A model generated the notes under the pieces. The model had not been told where the DNA came from, did no database searches, and worked only from the letters and a program-made list of their open reading frames with translations. Position numbers and translations under genes: made by a program. Below, in pieces: positions 38,692 through 42,655 of a stretch of DNA of 42,655 nt (the stretch's first letter is position 1; each line of letters opens with the position of its first letter). Origin of the DNA: Actinacidiphila paucisporea (GTDB taxonomy: Bacteria; Actinomycetota; Actinomycetes; Streptomycetales; Streptomycetaceae); assembly GCF_900142575.1 (NCBI RefSeq), contig NZ_FRBI01000041.1, positions 1 through 42,655 of the forward strand. The letters are read 5' to 3'.

Positions 38692-39257
38692 ACGGTCAGC
38701 AGGGCGTGATCCTCTACGGGCCGCCAGCGGCGGGGAAGGACACCGTCACGCGGGAGCTGGTGGCGCTGGCGCCGCGCTACCGCCAGTTCGCCCGGCTGAA
38801 GGTGGGCGCGGGCAAGACCACGGGCTACCGCATGGGCACGCCCGAGCAGCTGCACGGACTGGAGGCAGTGGGCGACGTCGTCTACACCAACAGCAGGTAC
38901 GGCAACACCTACGTCATTGACAGGCCCGGCTTGGACGAATCGTTCGCGGCAGGGGTACCCGTGGTGCACCTCGGACAGGTCGACGGTATCCGTGCCCTGG
39001 TCGACGGCTACCCGGCCGCCTGGGTCCGGGTACTGCTGTGGTGCCCGAAGGACGTCACCGAGCAGCGGTCGCAAGGCCGCGGCGATGCCGACACCGCGCA
39101 GCGCCTGGCGGCGTGGGACGCGACCCGGCAGGACGTCGACGCGCACCCGGACATGCACTGGGACCTGCGTGTGGAGACGGCGCAGACGTCGCCGGCCGCC
39201 GCCGCGCGGCTCATCGATGAGGGGCTGCGGGCGGGGGCGGGGGCGGGGGCGGCATGA
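38688..39257 (+). CDS. P-loop nucleotide/substrate kinase (guanylate-kinase-like)
   Basis: 189 residues from GTG 38688, coupled to the upstream XRE-kinase. P-loop G11-PPAAGKDT19. ARLKVGAGKTTGYRMGTPEQ, then NSRYGNTYVIDRPGLDESFA (S-R-Y-G-N resembles the guanylate-kinase substrate loop), then VVHLGQVDGIRALVDGYPAA and VRVLLWCPKDVTEQRSQGRG. Ends in a short GAGAGAA run. Two adjacent P-loop kinases in one operon implies a two-step or regulatory phosphorylation; substrate unknown. Confidence 0.75.
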   Translation: MNGQQGVILYGPPAAGKDTVTRELVALAPRYRQFARLKVGAGKTTGYRMGTPEQLHGLEAVGDVVYTNSRYGNTYVIDRPGLDESFAAGVPVVHLGQVDGIRALVDGYPAAWVRVLLWCPKDVTEQRSQGRGDADTAQRLAAWDATRQDVDAHPDMHWDLRVETAQTSPAAAARLIDEGLRAGAGAGAA

Positions 39258-39261
39258 ACGG

Positions 39262-40098
39262 CTACGGGCGGGCGAGCTGGTCCAGGGCGTCGTCGAGCGT
39301 GAGCTCGCTGTCGTCCTTGGCGTCGTCCCACCGAGCCAGCGTGGCCGCGGCCGCGCGCAGCATCTCCGGCGGCAGGCCGGCGGAATCGAGCATGTGCGCG
39401 ACCTCTTCCATCTCCGGTCCCCACCGCCAGGCCCGCGCCGCCGCCTTCGCAACGTACTGCGGTTCGGCGAGGTACGAGTCGGAGCGCCGGGACGCGATGT
39501 CGCGCAACTCCTGGTCGACGCCGTACTCACGGGCCAGGGCGTACGACAGCGCCACTAGCACCCGGCTGGCCTTCTGGAAGCTGGCGTATGCGAGCTTGAG
39601 CGCGGACGCCTGCCCCACCTGGTCACCTAGTACCCTCGTGCGCACCGCGGTGCCGTCGAAGAGGTCCTCGATCTGTCCGGCTGCGGCGGCTGGGCCGGAC
39701 AGGTACAGCGTCGGCGTCTTCCCGTCGACCGGCGGCGAGCCGACCACGCCGCCGTCGACGACGGCCCGGGCCCGGATGAGCACCGCGGCGATGCGCTGCG
39801 CCCGCTCGGAGCTGATGGCGTTGGCCTCCACGTACACGCCGGCAAAACCGAGTTCGGCAACTTGGCGGGCAAGGTCCTCGGCGGCCGCCGGCGGGCACAG
39901 GCTGATCACGGTGTCGGCCCGCTCCAGCATCTGCTGCAGTGTGTCCACCGGTTCCAGGCCGAATCGGGCGGCGCGCGCGGCGCTGGCTGGGCTGCGCCCG
40001 GCTGCGCACCACAGGACGCTGGTGGCGTTGGTCGCGGCGCACGCCGCGACGGCGGCGCCCATGCTGCCGGGGTGGAGGATGCCGACGGTCTGGTCCAC
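39262..40098 (-). CDS. NAD(P)-binding dehydrogenase of the 6-phosphogluconate/beta-hydroxyacid type
   Basis: 278 residues from GTG 40098 (CCGGAGTAG upstream). N-terminal Rossmann motif GILHPGSMGAAVA (residues 6-18, G-x-x-x-P-G-x-M-G), then ADTVISLCPPAAAEDLARQV, VYVEANAISSERAQRIAAVL, VVDGGVVGSPPVDG and the catalytic-type region LGDQVGQASALKLAYASFQK (K in A-L-K-x-A-Y). A helical C-terminus follows (DUF1932-like). Co-directional with the HAD gene, 4 bases after its stop, and ends 4 bases from the plus-strand kinase stop. Confidence 0.85.
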   Translation of the reverse strand: MDQTVGILHPGSMGAAVAACAATNATSVLWCAAGRSPASAARAARFGLEPVDTLQQMLERADTVISLCPPAAAEDLARQVAELGFAGVYVEANAISSERAQRIAAVLIRARAVVDGGVVGSPPVDGKTPTLYLSGPAAAAGQIEDLFDGTAVRTRVLGDQVGQASALKLAYASFQKASRVLVALSYALAREYGVDQELRDIASRRSDSYLAEPQYVAKAAARAWRWGPEMEEVAHMLDSAGLPPEMLRAAAATLARWDDAKDDSELTLDDALDQLARP

Positions 40099-40102
40099 GG
40101 TG

Positions 40103-40753
40103 CTACTCCGGCCTGGTGGTGAGCAGGAAGTCGATGGCATCGGTGATGTCGTCGACGGTCTGGTGTGGGGCGGGAATCTCGGGGGGCCAGGGGCGGCCGC
40201 GCAGCCAGATGGTGCGCAGGCCGGCCTGATGGCCGCCGCCGATGTCCGCGCTGGGGTTGTCGCCGATCATCCAGCCACCGTCGGCGAGTCGTACTCGGCA
40301 GCGCGTGGCGGCCAGGCGGAACAGGCGGCCGTCTGGTTTGCGGACGTCCAGGTCGCCGGAGACTGCGATGCCATCGGTCAGCTTGGTGATGCCGGTGGCC
40401 GCGAGCTTGGCGCGTTGGATGTCCGAAGCGCCGTTGGTGACGATGCCGATCGTCCAGCCACCGGCGCGCAGGCAGGTCAGGCCCTCGATCACGCCCGGGT
40501 GGCAGGTGACGGAGGCGGCCATCCGGTCGACGTAGTCCTGCCAGAGGTGGCCTGCGGACTCGCTCAGCGTGAAGGTGCTGCAAAGCCGCGCGAAGTCGTC
40601 GGCGTAGGCCCGGTCCGCCAGTTCGGTCAGCAGCCAGTTCCGGATGTCCGCTCCGTACCGGTGCTGAGCGCACAGGCCCGTGACGGCGTCACCGAACGCC
40701 GCGCTGCGGTCGACCAGCGTGCCGTCCAGATCGAAGAGGGCAAGTCTCTGCAC
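40103..40753 (-). CDS. HAD-family hydrolase
   Basis: 216 residues from GTG 40753. Motif I DLDGT at residues 8-12 (ALFDLDGTLVDRS), motif II IGIVTNGASD, motif III in SGDLDVRKPDGRLF, motif IV in GWMIGDNPSADIGGG. A helical cap lies between motifs I and II. Typical of small-molecule phosphatases (phosphoglycolate-type, subfamily I). First gene of a two-gene unit with the dehydrogenase. Confidence 0.9.
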   Translation of the reverse strand: MQRLALFDLDGTLVDRSAAFGDAVTGLCAQHRYGADIRNWLLTELADRAYADDFARLCSTFTLSESAGHLWQDYVDRMAASVTCHPGVIEGLTCLRAGGWTIGIVTNGASDIQRAKLAATGITKLTDGIAVSGDLDVRKPDGRLFRLAATRCRVRLADGGWMIGDNPSADIGGGHQAGLRTIWLRGRPWPPEIPAPHQTVDDITDAIDFLLTTRPE

Positions 40754-40759
40754 GCTGCG

Positions 40760-40765
40760 ACCCTA
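40760..40765 (-). promoter_or_regulatory. Leaderless-type -10 before the HAD gene
   Basis: On the minus strand TAGGGT (TANNNT) ends 6 bases before the GTG at 40753, with no ribosome site, the same design as at 37641 for the kinase operon. Confidence 0.5.
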
Positions 40766-41962
40766 GCGATCGCATCTTTTCGCTGGGCATCGTCCCTGCT
40801 CAGAGGGCCGATCGGTAGGGGTTTGCAAAGTAAATGCCTTGTAGGCAGGGCGGCTCGGGTGGCCTACGGCGCAGGCCTGCGAGCGGATGTACACCTCCAG
40901 GTTTGTAGTTTGGCCGGTGTCCACCGACGTACGGTCGCATTCTCCGAGGTCGAGAGGGAGGTAGTGGGCATGCTCGGCAACGCCGTCTTGTCATGCAGGC
41001 TCTGGCGGAAGGTCAGCGCGCGCCTGGCGGGACCAGGGGAAATCGTTGGGCGTGTTTGGCCCATCGGGCTGAATGCGGCACCGAGGATGGTACGCATGAC
41101 CACGCCCATGGTGACGACACGTCACTACCCCGTGCACCCGCTGTCGCGACGGAGCGGTACAGTGACCACCGAGCTTGATCGAAAAATGAGTGTGGCCCCG
41201 TCGACCGGCTTGGGGAAGCCGGGAGGGGCCAACACCGGGCCGATGGACCTTGTGATGGGGGTCCGGTCGGCCGGCCGCACACCCTTGCAACGAAGGGATG
41301 GCGACGTGATCAGGGTACCCGCCCATTCGCGTTCCAAGACCGAACCCCGCCGTGGGGTCAGCAGCCATGGGTTGCTGATCCGTCGCCGGGCTGTTCGTGC
41401 TGCCCAAACGCACGTCATCCCGGTCCGCACCTCTGCTGAGGGGGCCGGGATGACGTAAGTCGATGGCGGCCAGGTGCCGCCCCGGGGGCTCGGTCACCGA
41501 GACGATTCGCAGTCATCTCGTGCTGAGCGCCCCACCTGCAACTGGAGGGTTTCGCAGGCCCTCCTAGGGTTCGCCCGGTTCGCAGCCGGTCGAACAGTTC
41601 GATCTCTCCACAAGATCACGAAGCACGGAGGCCGGGCTTCGTAGTGCCACCCACGAACATGAGGAGGCGTCTGCCATTTTGCACGCGCACCGGCCGGTGC
41701 GCCAGTTCTGGCGTGCCCGCGTATCCCTGATTCAGCCATCCGAGCGGCCTCGCCGCGGTTATGCCGTGGCGGACATCACACGATGCGGTGTCCCCGGGCC
41801 AGCGTGCGGAGCTGATCGAAAGTCGTTGCTCGCTGCCGTCCCACGGATGCCGATTAAGCGGGGCGGCCACCTCGCGGCCCGCGCTCTGCGTCCTCTATCC
41901 ACAGGCGAGCTGTTCCACGGTCGCCGGATGACTTCTGTCCTGACTCCGGCCCGGGTGGGCCG
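40766..41962. other. 1.2-kb region without a clear gene, possible replication or control region
   Basis: No frame on either strand shows a recognisable protein, although a plus-strand frame around 41096-41458 has reasonable third-position GC. A 12-base inverted repeat lies at 41412-41456. CTATCCACA at 41895-41903 differs by one base from the E. coli DnaA box. The gene that follows is a plasmid-type HTH protein, so an origin here is possible but unproven. Confidence 0.4.
41412..41456. terminator. 12-base inverted repeat, terminator-like
   Basis: ACGTCATCCCGG (41412-41423) and CCGGGATGACGT (41445-41456), perfect, with a 21-base loop. Either strand could use it. Confidence 0.5.
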
Positions 41963-42655
41963 ATGAGTACCGCGGCGGCGACGGCCGCTGTGCGGGTTCC
42001 GTCGCCGCGTCGTCCCGGCCTGCCGGTCGACGGCGCGGTCGATGTGCTGCCGGAGCCGGCAGTACTGCCGGAGTTGTTCGTACCGGATGCCTCGCACTGG
42101 CTGTCGACGTCGGCGAGCCGGTTGGCGATGGACAGCTACAGCTGGATGCAGGCGGTGCACTGGGTGGCGGGCAGCGGCCTGTACAAGCCGCGCCGGCATC
42201 ACGAGTCCGGGCCGCGCTCGTTCGGTGCCACGACGGTGCGCGTTGCCCAGGAGCTGGCGAAGTTCCTCCAGTGCCGTCCCGGGATCGAGCTGCTGATGGC
42301 GCGCACGGGTCTGTGCAAGCGGTCGGTGGAGAACCACCTACGGATGCTGCGGGAGACGGGCCTGCTGGTGTGGGTGTTCCAGGGGACCCGGGAGAAGGGC
42401 GGGGACCGGAAGGCGAGCGAGTTCGTGCTGGTCGTCCCGCCGGAGTTCGACGCTGCGCTGGGGATCCGCACGGTGCAGCGGCACGAGGCGGCGCCGGACT
42501 ACACGCGGGCGGTGGCCGGGATCGGCGAGGCGGGCCGGGAGACGATGGCGAAGCTGGCGAAGAAGGCAGCCCGGAAGGTCCGCAAGCCGAAGAAGAAGCC
42601 GTCCTCGAGGCGGTCGGCGAAGGCCTCGCCGGCGGCGGCGGCGGCGGCGGCGGCG
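41963..42655 (+). CDS. Plasmid helix-turn-helix protein (replication or regulation), C-terminus outside the window
   Basis: 231 codons from ATG 41963 to the right edge, with GGGTGGGCCG upstream; the stop is not in the window. WLSTSASRLAMDSYSWMQAV, then the HTH core CRPGIELLMARTGLCKRSVE with NHLRMLRETGLLVWVFQGTR. It continues with KASEFVLVVPPEFDAALGIR and a basic Lys/Arg tail that becomes an Ala run. This pattern (CRPG-x-E-x-L-x-x-R-T-G-L-S-x-R-S-V) is common on Streptomyces plasmids and integrative elements, often labelled a replication or HTH protein. The final GCG repeat run continues to the window edge. Confidence 0.75.
   Translation, partial: MSTAAATAAVRVPSPRRPGLPVDGAVDVLPEPAVLPELFVPDASHWLSTSASRLAMDSYSWMQAVHWVAGSGLYKPRRHHESGPRSFGATTVRVAQELAKFLQCRPGIELLMARTGLCKRSVENHLRMLRETGLLVWVFQGTREKGGDRKASEFVLVVPPEFDAALGIRTVQRHEAAPDYTRAVAGIGEAGRETMAKLAKKAARKVRKPKKKPSSRRSAKASPAAAAAAAA

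Noticed and set aside
39254..41458. 734-residue plus-strand frame
   Set aside because: Its first part is antisense to the dehydrogenase and HAD genes; the rest lacks a recognisable protein.
41096..41458. Possible 120-residue plus-strand gene (MTTPMVTTRHYPVHPLSRRS and on)
   Set aside because: Third-position GC is acceptable, but there is no ribosome site, no family resemblance, and the opposite strand is open too; left as undecided, not annotated.

Overview
The window looks like Streptomyces (or a close relative): very high GC with strong third-position GC bias, frequent GTG starts, a WhiB-type regulator, a TraB/FtsK-type transfer translocase, a DUF2637 membrane protein, an RRQRL-type zinc protein and an Lsr2-like protein. 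Together with parAB these point to a conjugative plasmid or plasmid-like integrative element. I see no tRNA, rRNA, CRISPR array, integrase or telomere.

Left part (1-10.0 kb) is accessory and decaying. It holds the N-terminus of an RHS/YD-repeat protein running off the edge, secreted small proteins (two paralogous divergent HNH-like nucleases, an I36-type peptidase inhibitor, a secreted HNH nuclease gene broken by one amber codon), an ATP-dependent DNA ligase with an internal deletion, a DUF6233 remnant, and a complete ISL3-family insertion sequence with a passenger gene. Degenerate copies of a MobF/TrwC-type relaxase N-terminus occur three times (1.2-2.4, 9.5-10.0, 15.9-16.3 kb), each with the same inverted-repeat leader.

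10.4-15.8 kb is the most interesting segment: six plus-strand genes. They encode a Pycsar-type transmembrane effector-like protein, a Crp/Fnr protein with an intact cyclic-nucleotide pocket, a class III nucleotide-cyclase-like protein with all catalytic residues, a STAND-like NTPase, an SPFH-like/coiled-coil protein and an unknown. The last four are joined by 4-base ATGA/GTGA overlaps. The cyclase C-terminus and the NTPase N-terminus carry the same short RHIM-like motif (core QVGRDY). I infer a sensor NTPase that recruits the cyclase through amyloid-type motifs and signals by cyclic nucleotide to the membrane effector and/or the Crp protein.

16.6-36 kb is the maintenance and transfer module, almost all on the minus strand: parA-parB with three palindromic candidate parS sites, a block of small conserved plasmid genes (OB-fold-like, Lsr2-like, polynucleotide-kinase-like, RRQRL zinc protein, RapZ-C-like), the TraB translocase with neighbouring membrane and low-complexity proteins, a coiled-coil/DUF2637 fusion whose 3' end is packed with GTGAGCG repeats, a WhiB protein and a GHKL ATPase. 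A divergent GntR/UTRA regulator at 36.7 kb has three CTCTATAG operators in front of it.

37.6-40.8 kb has an XRE-kinase fusion and a second P-loop kinase on the plus strand, meeting tail to tail an NAD(P)-binding dehydrogenase and a HAD phosphatase on the minus strand. About 1.2 kb without a clear gene follows, and the window ends in the N-terminal 231 residues of a plasmid-type helix-turn-helix (replication or regulation) protein.
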